Assembly: GCF_910587525.1 (NCBI RefSeq)
Contig: NZ_CAJULS010000002.1
Span: 1-29,614 of the forward strand
Origin: an uncultured Oscillibacter sp.
GTDB taxonomy: Bacteria; Bacillota; Clostridia; Oscillospirales; Oscillospiraceae
DNA: 29,614 nucleotides
Reading direction: 5' to 3'
Under the pieces are notes generated by a model that ran no database searches, was not told the DNA's origin, and was given only the letters and a program-made list of their open reading frames with translations. Below, piece by piece: positions 8,427 to 16,075 of this stretch. Every line of letters starts with the position of its first letter. Position 1 is the first letter of the stretch. The position numbers and the translations under genes are program-made.

Positions 8427-9935
8427 TTATTCAAACTGGGTGGCCAGGGCCATGATGTTCTCCTGGTTGGCGTCCTTGCCGTCGATAAAGCCGGTGACCC
8501 GGCCGTCGCACATAACCATGATCCGGTCGGACATGCCGATGAGCTCGCTCATCTCGGAGGAGATCATGATGACGCTCTTGCCCTGCTTGGCCAGCTCTGC
8601 GATGATGCAGTAGATCTCATACTTGGCGCCCACGTCGATTCCGCGGGTGGGCTCATCCAGAATGAAGACGTCCGGGTCGTTGGCCAGCCACCGGCTGATG
8701 AGCACCTTCTGCTGGTTGCCGCCGGAGAGGGACTGGATCTGGGTCTTGGAGGAGGGCGTCTTGATGGAGAGCTTGGCCACGTTGTCCTGCACCAGCTGCT
8801 CAATCTTCCCGTCGTCCAGCATGATGCCGCCGATGAGATACTGATTCAGCGAGGCGATGGACACGTTGTCCGCAATGGAGAGAACGCCCAGAATACCGGT
8901 GGCCCGGCGATCCTCCGTCAGCATGGCGATGCCGCTGTTGATGGCGTCCTTGGGCTGGGTGATCTTCAGCTCCCTGCCCTGGTAGGTGATCTTGCCCCCG
9001 GTATGGCTCCGCAGGCCGAAGAGCCCCTCCATGAGCTCGGTCCGCTGAGCTCCCACAAGGCCCGCGACGCCCAGGATCTCGCCCCTGCGGACCTTGAAGG
9101 AGGCGTGGCGGAAGCTCTTGGGGTTGATGGAGGTGAAGTCCTCCACCTCGAAGACCACCTCGCCGGGGACATTCTCCCGCTTAGGGTAGAGGTTGCTCAG
9201 CTCCCGGCCCACCATCTTGGTGATGATGAAGTCGGTGGTGAGGCCTTTGGCCTCCCAGGTGCCGATGTACTGGCCATCCCGCATGATGGTGACCTCGTCG
9301 CTGATGCGCAGGATCTCGTCCATCTTGTGGGAGATGTAGACAATGGAGACTCCCCTGGCCCTCAGCTCGTTGACAATCGTGAACAGGGCCTCCACCTCCG
9401 CCGCGGTCAGGGAGGAGGTGGGCTCATCCAGGATGAGCACCTTGCAGTCCGCAGAGACGGCCTTGGCAATCTCCACCAGCTGCATCTGGGATACGCTGAG
9501 GCTGCCCAGCTTGGCCCTGGGGTCGAAGTTCAGGTGAACCTCCTTCAGCACAGCCGCAGCGTCCTCGTACATTTTCGCGTGGTCGATGACCGCGACAGGG
9601 CCGTATTTTTTGGTGGGATAGCGGCCCACGTAAATGTTCTCGCCGATGCTCCGCTCCGGAATGGGCTGAAGCTCCTGGTGCACCATGGCAATGCCCCGGT
9701 TCAGGGCATCCAGCGGGCCTTTGATCTGGACCTTTTCGCCCTCGTAGATCACCTCGCCCTCGTCCATGTGATAGATACCGAACATGCACTTCATCAGCGT
9801 GGACTTTCCGGCGCCGTTCTCTCCCATCAACGCGTGAACGGTGCCGGGGCGGAGATTGAGCTGCGCGTGGTCCAGCGCCTTGACGCCGGGGAAGGTTTTA
9901 ACAACTCCACGCATTTCCAAACGATACTTTGACAA
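8427..9935 (-). CDS. mglA: Galactose/methyl-galactoside ABC importer ATPase (double domain)
   Basis: A cytoplasmic ATPase of 502 aa with two fused nucleotide-binding domains, as in MglA/RbsA/XylG. Domain 1 has Walker A GENGAGKST (residues 38-46), signature LSVSQMQLVEIA and Walker B VLILDEPTSSL. Domain 2 has the degenerate P-loop GLVGAQRTE usual for this family, signature LSGGNQQKVLISRWL and Walker B VFILDEPTRGID. I chose the TTG start at 9935 (MSKYRLEMRGVVKTFPG) because AAAGGGGGGG lies eight bases upstream and the N-terminus fits the family. The in-frame ATG at 9965 has no ribosome site and falls inside the stem of the upstream hairpin. Second gene of mglBAC. Confidence 0.92.
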   Translation of the reverse strand: MSKYRLEMRGVVKTFPGVKALDHAQLNLRPGTVHALMGENGAGKSTLMKCMFGIYHMDEGEVIYEGEKVQIKGPLDALNRGIAMVHQELQPIPERSIGENIYVGRYPTKKYGPVAVIDHAKMYEDAAAVLKEVHLNFDPRAKLGSLSVSQMQLVEIAKAVSADCKVLILDEPTSSLTAAEVEALFTIVNELRARGVSIVYISHKMDEILRISDEVTIMRDGQYIGTWEAKGLTTDFIITKMVGRELSNLYPKRENVPGEVVFEVEDFTSINPKSFRHASFKVRRGEILGVAGLVGAQRTELMEGLFGLRSHTGGKITYQGRELKITQPKDAINSGIAMLTEDRRATGILGVLSIADNVSIASLNQYLIGGIMLDDGKIEQLVQDNVAKLSIKTPSSKTQIQSLSGGNQQKVLISRWLANDPDVFILDEPTRGIDVGAKYEIYCIIAELAKQGKSVIMISSEMSELIGMSDRIMVMCDGRVTGFIDGKDANQENIMALATQFE

Positions 9936-9961
9936 TTCTCGGTCCCCCCCTTTGATTGTTT

Positions 9962-10031
9962 CCATCGGTTGACAAGGGACAGTACGCCCGCTGCCTTTCC
10001 CATGGCCGTACTGCCTCTTGTCAATCGATGG
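9962..10031 (-). promoter_or_regulatory. Large intercistronic hairpin before mglA
   Basis: Two 25-base arms (9962-9986 and 10007-10031) are reverse complements except for three positions, one of which is a G-U pair in the mRNA. The loop is 20 bases. It begins 27 bases upstream of the chosen mglA start. No T-tract follows, so it is not a classical terminator. A role in mRNA stability or in setting the mglB to mglA ratio is inferred. Confidence 0.75.
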
Positions 10032-10079
10032 TGGATCACATTTTCCCGGCCGCGGCCGGCACAGGCCCCCACGGCGTCG

Positions 10080-10119
10080 GCAAAGGGGTGCGTGCGCACC
10101 TGCGCACGCACCCCTTTGC
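10080..10119 (-). terminator. Perfect 19-bp hairpin after mglB (attenuator or stabiliser)
   Basis: A perfect 19-bp stem (10080-10098 with 10101-10119) with only two loop bases, 28 bases after the mglB stop. No poly-U run follows on the minus strand, so full termination is unlikely. Partial termination or protection of the mglB 3' end would give more binding protein than ATPase and permease, a pattern known in other binding-protein operons. A further 14-base palindrome (CCGGCCGCGGCCGG) lies between the two large hairpins. Confidence 0.6.
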
Positions 10120-10146
10120 TGGTCTTGCTTTTCTCTAATGCCGGAA

Positions 10147-11202
10147 TCAGCCCATGAAGTCGGCCACGTTGTCGGGAGTGACCTTCACGTAGTCAACATA
10201 CACGCTCTGCTCACCGGCGGCAAAGGTCTTGCCGCCCAGCAGGGCCTCCATCTGCTCCACGGCGGCGGTGGCCTGGCCCACGGCGTCGTTCAGCACGGTG
10301 CCGGTCATGTTGCCGTTGCTGACCTCGTTGAGGGCGGCGTCCAGGGCGTCAACGCCCACCAGATAGATGTCCTCGTTGACCTTGCGGCCGGCAGCCTGGA
10401 TGGACTGCAGGGCGCCGATGGCCATATCGTCGTTGTTGCAGAAGACAACCTCGACCTGATTGCCGAACTGAGCCAGGTCGTTGGCCACGATCTCCTGGCC
10501 GCGCTCACGCATCCAGTCGCCACGGGTGAGGTTCAGCTGCTCGACTTCCTTGCCGGCGTCGGTCAGGGCCTTGACGGAGTACTCGGTACGCAGCTGGGCG
10601 TCAATGTTCTCGGGATCGCCCTGAACCATGATGTAGGAGATCTTGCCGTCGCCGTTGATGTCGCCGCCGTTGGGGGTCTCCAGGATCAGCTCGCCCTGGA
10701 AGGTGCCGGACTGCGCGGCGTCGCAGCCGACGTAGACCAGCTTGTCATACACGGCCATCTGCTCGGCGGTGGGCTCGCGGTTGATGAGCACGGTGGGGAT
10801 GCCGGCGGCCTGCACGGTGGCAATGATCTGGTCGGCGGCGGAGGTCATGACGGGGTTGATGATCAGAGCGTCCACACCCTGGGTAATGAAGGTGTTGATC
10901 TGCTCGTTCTGCTTGGCCTGGTCATTGGCACCGTCCACGGTGGTGACCTTGTAGCCCTTGCCCTCCAGAATCTCCTGGAGCGCATTGCGGTAGGTGGTCA
11001 TGAAGGCGTCGGTAAACTGGTAGATGCACACGCCGATGGTGCCGCCGGCCTCGGGGGCGGCGTCGGGAGCCGCATCGGGCGTGGCGGCGGGCTCGTTCTG
11101 CGCGGGGGTGTTGTCAGCGGGAGCGTCGGATTTGCCGCCGCAGCCGGCCAGAACGGACAGCATCATAACGGCGCACAGGGCAAGAGCGAAAATCTTCTTC
11201 AT
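10147..11202 (-). CDS. mglB: Galactose/glucose-binding lipoprotein of the Mgl importer
   Basis: A 351-aa extracytoplasmic binding protein, the ligand receptor for MglAC. The signal peptide ends in a lipobox (SVLAGCGG, Cys about 21), followed by an Ala/Pro-rich linker of about 30 residues before the periplasmic-binding fold. The MglB calcium-binding loop is visible as DINGDGKISYIMVQGDPENID near residue 175. FCNNDDMAIGALQSIQAAG and GTVLNDAVGQATAAVEQM are typical. The ATG at 11202 has a perfect AGGAGG eight bases upstream. It is first in mglBAC and separated from mglA by ~210 bases containing large hairpins. The ~180 bases upstream are AT-rich and presumably hold the promoter, but I could not fix a good -35/-10 pair. 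Confidence 0.93.
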   Translation of the reverse strand: MKKIFALALCAVMMLSVLAGCGGKSDAPADNTPAQNEPAATPDAAPDAAPEAGGTIGVCIYQFTDAFMTTYRNALQEILEGKGYKVTTVDGANDQAKQNEQINTFITQGVDALIINPVMTSAADQIIATVQAAGIPTVLINREPTAEQMAVYDKLVYVGCDAAQSGTFQGELILETPNGGDINGDGKISYIMVQGDPENIDAQLRTEYSVKALTDAGKEVEQLNLTRGDWMRERGQEIVANDLAQFGNQVEVVFCNNDDMAIGALQSIQAAGRKVNEDIYLVGVDALDAALNEVSNGNMTGTVLNDAVGQATAAVEQMEALLGGKTFAAGEQSVYVDYVKVTPDNVADFMG

Positions 11203-11380
11203 CGTTGTTCCTCCTAGTAAATTTTAGGTCGTATGCCTCGGGCGTTTTCCCGAAAGCGATTCCTATTTTATCGGCTGCGGCCCAAAAAAACGATAGAAAA
11301 ATCTTTGGTCTTGTATAAAAAAACTTTGCTTTTTTTCATCGTGCGCAAATTTTCCGAAAATTGGGGCCATATGGAAACGA

Positions 11381-11405
11381 AGGCCGCCGGCAAAGCCGGC
11401 GGCCT
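11381..11405 (-). terminator. Terminator after the small lipoprotein gene
   Basis: A perfect 11-bp stem (11381-11391 with 11395-11405) with an AAA loop on the plus strand, followed on the minus strand by TCGTTTCC. It lies directly after the stop at 11410. The T-tract is imperfect, so some read-through into the mglB leader is possible. Confidence 0.7.
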
Positions 11406-11409
11406 CAGA

Positions 11410-11925
11410 TCAGGGCGTTTCTCCCCGCCGCTCCAGAATCTCCCGGATCAGTTCTGTCTGCTCCTCCGTCAGGTCCGCCTGTCCGCCGTCATGGCGGACG
11501 TAGCCCGCCGTCAGATTGACCCCGTAGCCCGTGCCGAACTCCGTGTCCACGCTGTACTCCGGCAGGCACCGGCACACGTCCCCGCCGTAATTCAGATACA
11601 GCAGCAGATCCGTAAGCGCCACAGAATCATCGCCCCAAAAGGACGCCTCCCACGGCTCGTCCCACACCCGGGTTTCCCGGGAGACGGTGGTGACGGTGTT
11701 GCCGCAGTAACCCGCCGCCTCATGCTCCGTCACGTTGTTCCCCTGGACAGGCCGGTGGACGCAGGCCTCCTCCGGATGATCCACCGCCGCAGTCTCCTCC
11801 AGGGCCGGGACGGCAGAAGGACCCTCCGCCCCCGCACCTCTCTCCGCGGGGGAATCGCCCCTCTGCGGGCCGCAGGCGGCAAGCGCCAGCGCCAACAGAA
11901 CAAATAAAATCCGGCAGTGTTTCAT
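11410..11925 (-). CDS. Small lipoprotein of unknown function
   Basis: A 171-aa predicted lipoprotein: signal MKHCRILFVLLALALAACG with lipobox Cys at 18, a low-complexity linker to about residue 50, then a compact C-terminal domain. That domain has the segments EHEAAGYCGNTVTTVSRE, SFWGDDSVALTDLLLYLNYG and CRCLPEYSVDTEFGTGYGVN, with three Cys that could pair outside the cell. I recognise the CGNT...CRCxPEYxVDTEFG pattern as one seen in uncharacterised clostridial proteins but cannot give a function. The longer frame to 12207 has no ribosome site; ATG 11925 has GGGGAGGGG upstream and a proper signal peptide. It stands alone, divergent from the PIN-like gene and followed by its own terminator. 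Confidence 0.75.
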   Translation of the reverse strand: MKHCRILFVLLALALAACGPQRGDSPAERGAGAEGPSAVPALEETAAVDHPEEACVHRPVQGNNVTEHEAAGYCGNTVTTVSRETRVWDEPWEASFWGDDSVALTDLLLYLNYGGDVCRCLPEYSVDTEFGTGYGVNLTAGYVRHDGGQADLTEEQTELIREILERRGETP

Positions 11926-12071
11926 TGGAAAAGCCCCTCCCCTTTTCAATCTGTCTATATAGTCGGAGTTCTGCGGGAAACGGTTTCGTCCATTTCCGTT
12001 ATAATCGCATTTAATTCTGTTTCGGGCTTGAAACGGAGCTAAAAAGCCGGGAGTGCCCTTCGCAGATTTTA

Positions 12072-12155
12072 TGCAGGGGCCGGACTCTGTCCCGGCCCGG
12101 CCGCCGGAAAACGGGCGGTTTTGTGAAAACAGGCGGGGACAGAGCTCCCCCTGCA
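12072..12155. repeat. Large imperfect inverted repeat between divergent genes
   Basis: Outer arms TGCAGGGG (12072-12079) and CCCCTGCA (12148-12155), then CTCTGTCCC (12085-12093) with GGGACAGAG (12136-12144). A smaller CCGCC/GGCGG hairpin followed by TTTT lies inside. In all 17 outer pairs match. The 11926-12220 interval has no ORF with a ribosome site; this repeat is its main content. It could be a structured RNA or a small dispersed element; the sequence does not decide. Confidence 0.6.
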
Positions 12156-12220
12156 AAGCCGGAAAATTAAAATACCGGATGATAAAATACGCGGTTAGCG
12201 CTTCCAAAAAGCTCCGCCTC

Positions 12221-12249
12221 TTGCGTTTTTCTGAAAATTTTGTTATACT
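12221..12249 (+). promoter_or_regulatory. Promoter of the PIN-like gene
   Basis: -35 TTGCGT (12221-12226), 17-base spacer, -10 TATACT (12244-12249). Predicted start near 12256. This excludes the upstream TTG at 12240, which lies inside the promoter, and leaves a leader of ~25 bases. Confidence 0.8.
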
Positions 12250-12281
12250 GTTTATGTTTGAATCAGGAAAGCAAGCAAATT

Positions 12282-12905
12282 ATGAAATTAGGAAAGAACA
12301 AGAATTTTATGAAAATGATTTTTTTGGTGGACGGCGACAACAACATCGGCACAGGCCTGAAGGGCATTGAGATGCTCTCCGAACAGGACACCGTCCTGGT
12401 TTTTTACCAGAAGGAGGGCCTTGCCCTCAGTAAGATCCAAAAGCTCTGCGGAGGCACCAGCGCCTCGGTGCAGTACATTGAGAGCGTCCGGGGCGGCAAG
12501 AACTCCATCGACTTCCAGATTATCACTGAGCTGGGCGTCCTGGTGGGCCGCCGGGAGGCGGACTACGCCTATGTCATCAGCCAGGACAAGGGCTATGCCG
12601 CCTCCATTGACGCCCTGCGGGCCCGGTACGCCGACGCCTTCCAGGAGGTGGACCTGCGGCCCTCCATTGAGGACTGCCTCCACCTGCCCTTCATTTTGAA
12701 AGCCGCAAACCGCCAGGACCTGCGCAACGCCCTGGCTAAGGAGTGCGGCGAGGCCCAGGGCAGCGCCCTGTACAACCACCTCAAGCAGATCTTTCAGGGC
12801 GCGGAGGAGCCCGCCGAGGCGGAGAAGCCCGCCAAAGCCGCCCGTCCCCGCCGGGGCGGACGGCGGAAGAAGGCCGACGCCGCCCCTCAGATCTCCGCCG
12901 AATAA
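12282..12905 (+). CDS. PIN/NYN-like nuclease-fold protein with basic tail
   Basis: A 207-aa cytoplasmic protein. The N-terminal ~150 residues look like a PIN/NYN-type metal-dependent nuclease fold: FLVDGDNNIGTGLKGIE (first acidic strand, residues ~14-30), VLVFYQKEG, GGKNSIDFQIITELG (acidic helix) and YVISQDKGYAASIDALRAR (second acidic pair). The C-terminal ~40 residues are Ala/Pro/Lys/Arg-rich (AARPRRGGRRKK) and could bind nucleic acid. The ATG at 12282 has AGGAAAG ten bases upstream. A second candidate, ATG 12309, has AGGAAAG at 12 bases. No antitoxin-like partner is adjacent and the gene has its own promoter and terminator, so a toxin-antitoxin role is not supported. RNA is the likely substrate by family analogy. 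Confidence 0.75.
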   Translation: MKLGKNKNFMKMIFLVDGDNNIGTGLKGIEMLSEQDTVLVFYQKEGLALSKIQKLCGGTSASVQYIESVRGGKNSIDFQIITELGVLVGRREADYAYVISQDKGYAASIDALRARYADAFQEVDLRPSIEDCLHLPFILKAANRQDLRNALAKECGEAQGSALYNHLKQIFQGAEEPAEAEKPAKAARPRRGGRRKKADAAPQISAE

Positions 12906-12942
12906 AAGCACGCCCCGGAGGATTTCTCCGGGGCGTGCTTTT
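12904..12942. terminator. Bidirectional terminator between convergent genes
   Basis: A perfect 17-bp stem (12904-12920 with 12926-12942), flanked by T-tracts on both strands. It starts inside the stop codon of the PIN-like gene and can also end the ileS transcript, which stops at 13016. A second GC-rich hairpin (about 12971-13005) lies closer to ileS. Confidence 0.9.
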
Positions 12943-13015
12943 ACGGTTTTATCGCATTGGTCGCATTTTATCGCGGCCGAGAAACGGGCGGACCCGGCCG
13001 CCGCGAAAACAGCAC

Positions 13016-15781
13016 TTAAAACTCCGGGATATTCGCCACGGCGGCGGCGCAGCGGGCGCAGAGGGTGGGATGGGCGCCGCCGCCGCCCACGGAGGCGGTC
13101 TGCTTCCAGCAGCGCTCGCACTTTGCGCCGCCGGCGGGCTCCACGGCCACGGCCAGGGCCGCGCCGGTCTCCGCCTCCGCCTGAGAGACAATCAGCAGGT
13201 CCGCCAGGGCGCCGGCATCCATCTCCGCCAGGAAAGCGTCCTCCGCCGGAACAGTGAGTTTCACCTTGGCCTCCAGGCTCTTGCCGATCTTCTTCCCGGC
13301 ACGGGCCGCCTCCAGCGCGCCATTCACGGCGTCACGGATCTGAATGATCTTCTCCCAACGGGCCATGGCGTCATCGCTCAGCGCGTACTCAGCAAAGGGC
13401 TGGTTCATGTCGTTAAACAGCACGTTCCGCCCATCGTCGCACTCCCGGTGGGGCATGGCCTGCCAGATCTCGTCGCAGGTGAAGCACAGGATGGGGGCCA
13501 TGATCTTGGTCATGGTGTCCAGAATCAGGAACAGGGTGGTCTGGGCGCTGCGGCGGGAGAGGCCGTCCGTCTCGTCGCAGTACAGCCGGTCCTTGATGAT
13601 GTCCAGATAGAAGTTGCTCATCTCCACCACGCAGAAGTCGTTGACGGCGTGGGTGACGGTGAGGAACTCATACTCGTCGTAGCCCTTGAAACACTTCTCC
13701 ATCAGGGTGTTCAGGCGGGTGACGGCCCAGCGGTCCAGCTCCTCCATCTCCGCAGCGGGGGTGAGGTGGTTGGGATCGAAGCCGCTGAGGTTCCCCAGGC
13801 AGTACCGGGCGGTGTTGCGGAATTTCAGGTAGTTCTGGCTCAGCTGCTTGAAGATCTCGTGGGAGCAGCGGACATCGGCGTGGTAGTCCGTGTTCGCAGC
13901 CCAGAGGCGGAGAATGTCCGCGCCGTACTGGTTCATGATATCCGCCGGGTCCACGCCGTTGCCCAGGGACTTGTGCATGGCCTTGCCCTCGCCGTCCACG
14001 GTCCAGCCGTGGGTGACGCACTCCTTGAAGGGAGCTCCCTTGCCCAGCGCGCCCACGGCGGTGAGCAGGGAGGACTGGAACCACCCGCGGTACTGGTCCA
14101 GGCCCTCCATATAGACGGTGGCGGGCCAGAACCCCTGGTCCTTTTTCATAGAGGCGAAGTGAGTGGAGCCGGAGTCGAACCAGCCGTCCAGGGTGTCCTC
14201 CTCCTTGTCAAAGCCGGACTTGCCTCCGCAGTGGGGGCAGGCGAAGCCGGCGGGCAGGATCTCCGCCGCATCCTTCTCAAACCAGGCGTTGGAGCCCTCC
14301 GCCGCAAACAGGGCGGAGATGGCGGAGATGGTCTCATCCGTCACGATGGGCTTGCCGCAGTCCCTGCAGTACACCACGGGAATGGGCAGGCCCCAGCGGC
14401 GCTGGCGGGAGATGCACCAGTCGGTGCGCTCCCGGATCATGGACTTCATCCGGTCGATGCCCCACTTGGGCACCCAGCGGACCTCGTCCGCCGCCGCGCA
14501 GGCCTCATCCTTGAAGGACTCCACGGAGCAAAACCACTGGGGGGTGGCCCGGAAGATGATGGGGTGCTTGCAGCGCCAGCAGTGGGGGTAGCTGTGAACG
14601 ATGTCCTCAGAGGCGAAGAGCATCCCGCTCTCCTTCATGTCGGCGAGGATCACGGGGTTGGACTCGTCGGTGGACATGCCGGCGTACTTTCCGGCGTAGT
14701 CGGTGTGCTTTCCCTGGTCGTCCACGGGGACCACCATATCCATGCCGTAGCGTTTGCAGGTCTGGTAGTCGTCCGCGCCGAAGCCGGGGGCGGTGTGGAC
14801 GCAGCCGGTGCCGGAGTCCATGGTGACGTAGTCCGCGTTCACCAGGCGGCTGGTCTTGGGCAGGAAGGGGTGGTCCGCCTCCATGTTCTCGAAGAAGCTG
14901 CCGGGGTGGGTCTCCACGGTCTCCCAGGTGTCGAAGCCGCCCAGGCCCATGACCTTCTCCACCAGGGCCTCGGCCATGATGTAGCTCTCGCCGTTTGGAG
15001 CCTTGACAATGGCGTAGCTCTCGCTGGGGTGCAGGGCGATGGCCAGGTTTCCCGGCAGGGTCCAGATGGTGGTGGTCCAGATCACGAAGAAGAGCTTGGC
15101 CGTATCCAGGTGGGCCAGCTTCCCCTGATCCCCGTGCATGGGGAACTTCACATAGACGGTGGTGCAGGGGTCGTCCTGGTACTCGATCTCCGCCTCCGCC
15201 AGGGCGGTCTCGTCATGGGGGCACCAGTACACGGGCTTCAGCCCCTTGTAGATATACCCCTTCTTGTACATCTCGCCGAAGACCTTTACCTCCTCGGCCT
15301 CAAAGCCGGGGTCCATGGTCAGGTAGGGGTGCTCCCAGTCCCCCACAACGCCGATGCGCTTGAAGGCCTCCATCTGGACGCCCACGTAGTGCTGGGCGAA
15401 CTCGTGGCAGGCGGAGCGGAACTCGGGGACGCTCATGGCCTTGCGGTTGAGCTTGTTCTGCTTGATGATGGCGGACTCAATGGGCATCCCGTGGTTGTCC
15501 CAGCCGGGGATATAGGGGGTGTAGTAGCCCCGCATGGCGTAGGACCGGGTGATGATGTCCTTGATGGCCTTGTTCATGGCAGTGCCCATGTGGATGCCGC
15601 CGTTGGAGAAGGGAGGGCCGTCGTGGAGGTTGAAGAGAGGCTTGCCCTCGTTCTTTTTGAGAAGCTCATGGTAGATGTCCTCGGCCTCCCAGCGCCCCAG
15701 CATCTCCGGCTCCCGCTTGGGCAGGCCCGCCCGCATGGGAAATTCGGTCTTGGGGAGATTGATGGTCTTGTTGTAGTCCAT
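13016..15781 (-). CDS. ileS: Isoleucyl-tRNA synthetase
   Basis: A 921-aa cytoplasmic class I aminoacyl-tRNA synthetase that charges tRNA-Ile, of the usual bacterial length. The N-terminus HDGPPFSNGGIHMGTAMNK contains the class I HIGH element as HMGT (residues 64-67), with Thr in place of the last His. The editing domain lies in the middle (TMDSGTGCVHTAPGFGADDY). The KMSKS element reads AMHKS in GEGKAMHKSLGNGVDP near residue 603. The anticodon-binding region and a C-terminal zinc finger (CERCW...LCARC) complete it. ATG 15781 has AGAGGAGG upstream. It is the third gene of an operon led by an isoleucine-type T-box, 29 bases after the zinc ribbon gene. Confidence 0.96.
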   Translation of the reverse strand: MDYNKTINLPKTEFPMRAGLPKREPEMLGRWEAEDIYHELLKKNEGKPLFNLHDGPPFSNGGIHMGTAMNKAIKDIITRSYAMRGYYTPYIPGWDNHGMPIESAIIKQNKLNRKAMSVPEFRSACHEFAQHYVGVQMEAFKRIGVVGDWEHPYLTMDPGFEAEEVKVFGEMYKKGYIYKGLKPVYWCPHDETALAEAEIEYQDDPCTTVYVKFPMHGDQGKLAHLDTAKLFFVIWTTTIWTLPGNLAIALHPSESYAIVKAPNGESYIMAEALVEKVMGLGGFDTWETVETHPGSFFENMEADHPFLPKTSRLVNADYVTMDSGTGCVHTAPGFGADDYQTCKRYGMDMVVPVDDQGKHTDYAGKYAGMSTDESNPVILADMKESGMLFASEDIVHSYPHCWRCKHPIIFRATPQWFCSVESFKDEACAAADEVRWVPKWGIDRMKSMIRERTDWCISRQRRWGLPIPVVYCRDCGKPIVTDETISAISALFAAEGSNAWFEKDAAEILPAGFACPHCGGKSGFDKEEDTLDGWFDSGSTHFASMKKDQGFWPATVYMEGLDQYRGWFQSSLLTAVGALGKGAPFKECVTHGWTVDGEGKAMHKSLGNGVDPADIMNQYGADILRLWAANTDYHADVRCSHEIFKQLSQNYLKFRNTARYCLGNLSGFDPNHLTPAAEMEELDRWAVTRLNTLMEKCFKGYDEYEFLTVTHAVNDFCVVEMSNFYLDIIKDRLYCDETDGLSRRSAQTTLFLILDTMTKIMAPILCFTCDEIWQAMPHRECDDGRNVLFNDMNQPFAEYALSDDAMARWEKIIQIRDAVNGALEAARAGKKIGKSLEAKVKLTVPAEDAFLAEMDAGALADLLIVSQAEAETGAALAVAVEPAGGAKCERCWKQTASVGGGGAHPTLCARCAAAVANIPEF

Positions 15782-15810
15782 TTTTGTGTTCCTCCTCTTA
15801 TGGTAAGTGG

Positions 15811-16065
15811 TTATTCTTTGTTTTCAAAGGAAAATAGTATGGCACCACAGTTCCGGCAAATCGTACCGGGGTACTGGGGGAGTGCGGAGAAGACTTTTGA
15901 CGAAAAAGCGGACTTGGTGTGGTCCCCGACAGGACATAGACGAACAGCTTCTTTTGGCCGTTGAAAATTTTTCAATTTTCCCTGTTCGGATGTCCAAAAC
16001 AGGCAGCCGCGAGGGGAATACACTGTTCCTGGCTCCATCCTATTGCCGCATTTGGGACAGTTCAT
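15811..16065 (-). CDS. Small zinc-ribbon protein (DUF6487-like)
   Basis: An 84-aa protein with two CxxC knuckles, CPKC (3-6) and CRNC (70-73), forming a likely zinc ribbon. Between them lie GTVYSPRGCLFWTSEQG and a basic stretch, which recalls the DUF6487 layout of small clostridial zinc-ribbon proteins; function unknown. ATG 16065 is preceded by AAGGAGGG, which fixes the start; the longer frame to 16134 runs into the upstream gene. It lies 10 bases after the NTF2-like gene and 29 before ileS, so all three should be on one mRNA controlled by the T-box. It might sense or protect something linked to translation, but nothing in the sequence proves it. Confidence 0.75.
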   Translation of the reverse strand: MNCPKCGNRMEPGTVYSPRGCLFWTSEQGKLKNFQRPKEAVRLCPVGDHTKSAFSSKVFSALPQYPGTICRNCGAILFSFENKE

Positions 16066-16075
16066 CGGGCCCTCC

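Noticed and set aside
11206..11380. Precise promoter for mglB
   Set aside because: The region is AT-rich with several weak -10-like boxes (TATACA, TAAAAT), but none has a credible -35 box at 16-18 bases. I also found no convincing catabolite-repression site.
12743..15964. 1073-codon open frame on the plus strand
   Set aside because: It lies antisense to ileS. The translation is a His/Gly/Val-rich shadow typical of GC-rich codons, with no family motifs and no ribosome site.
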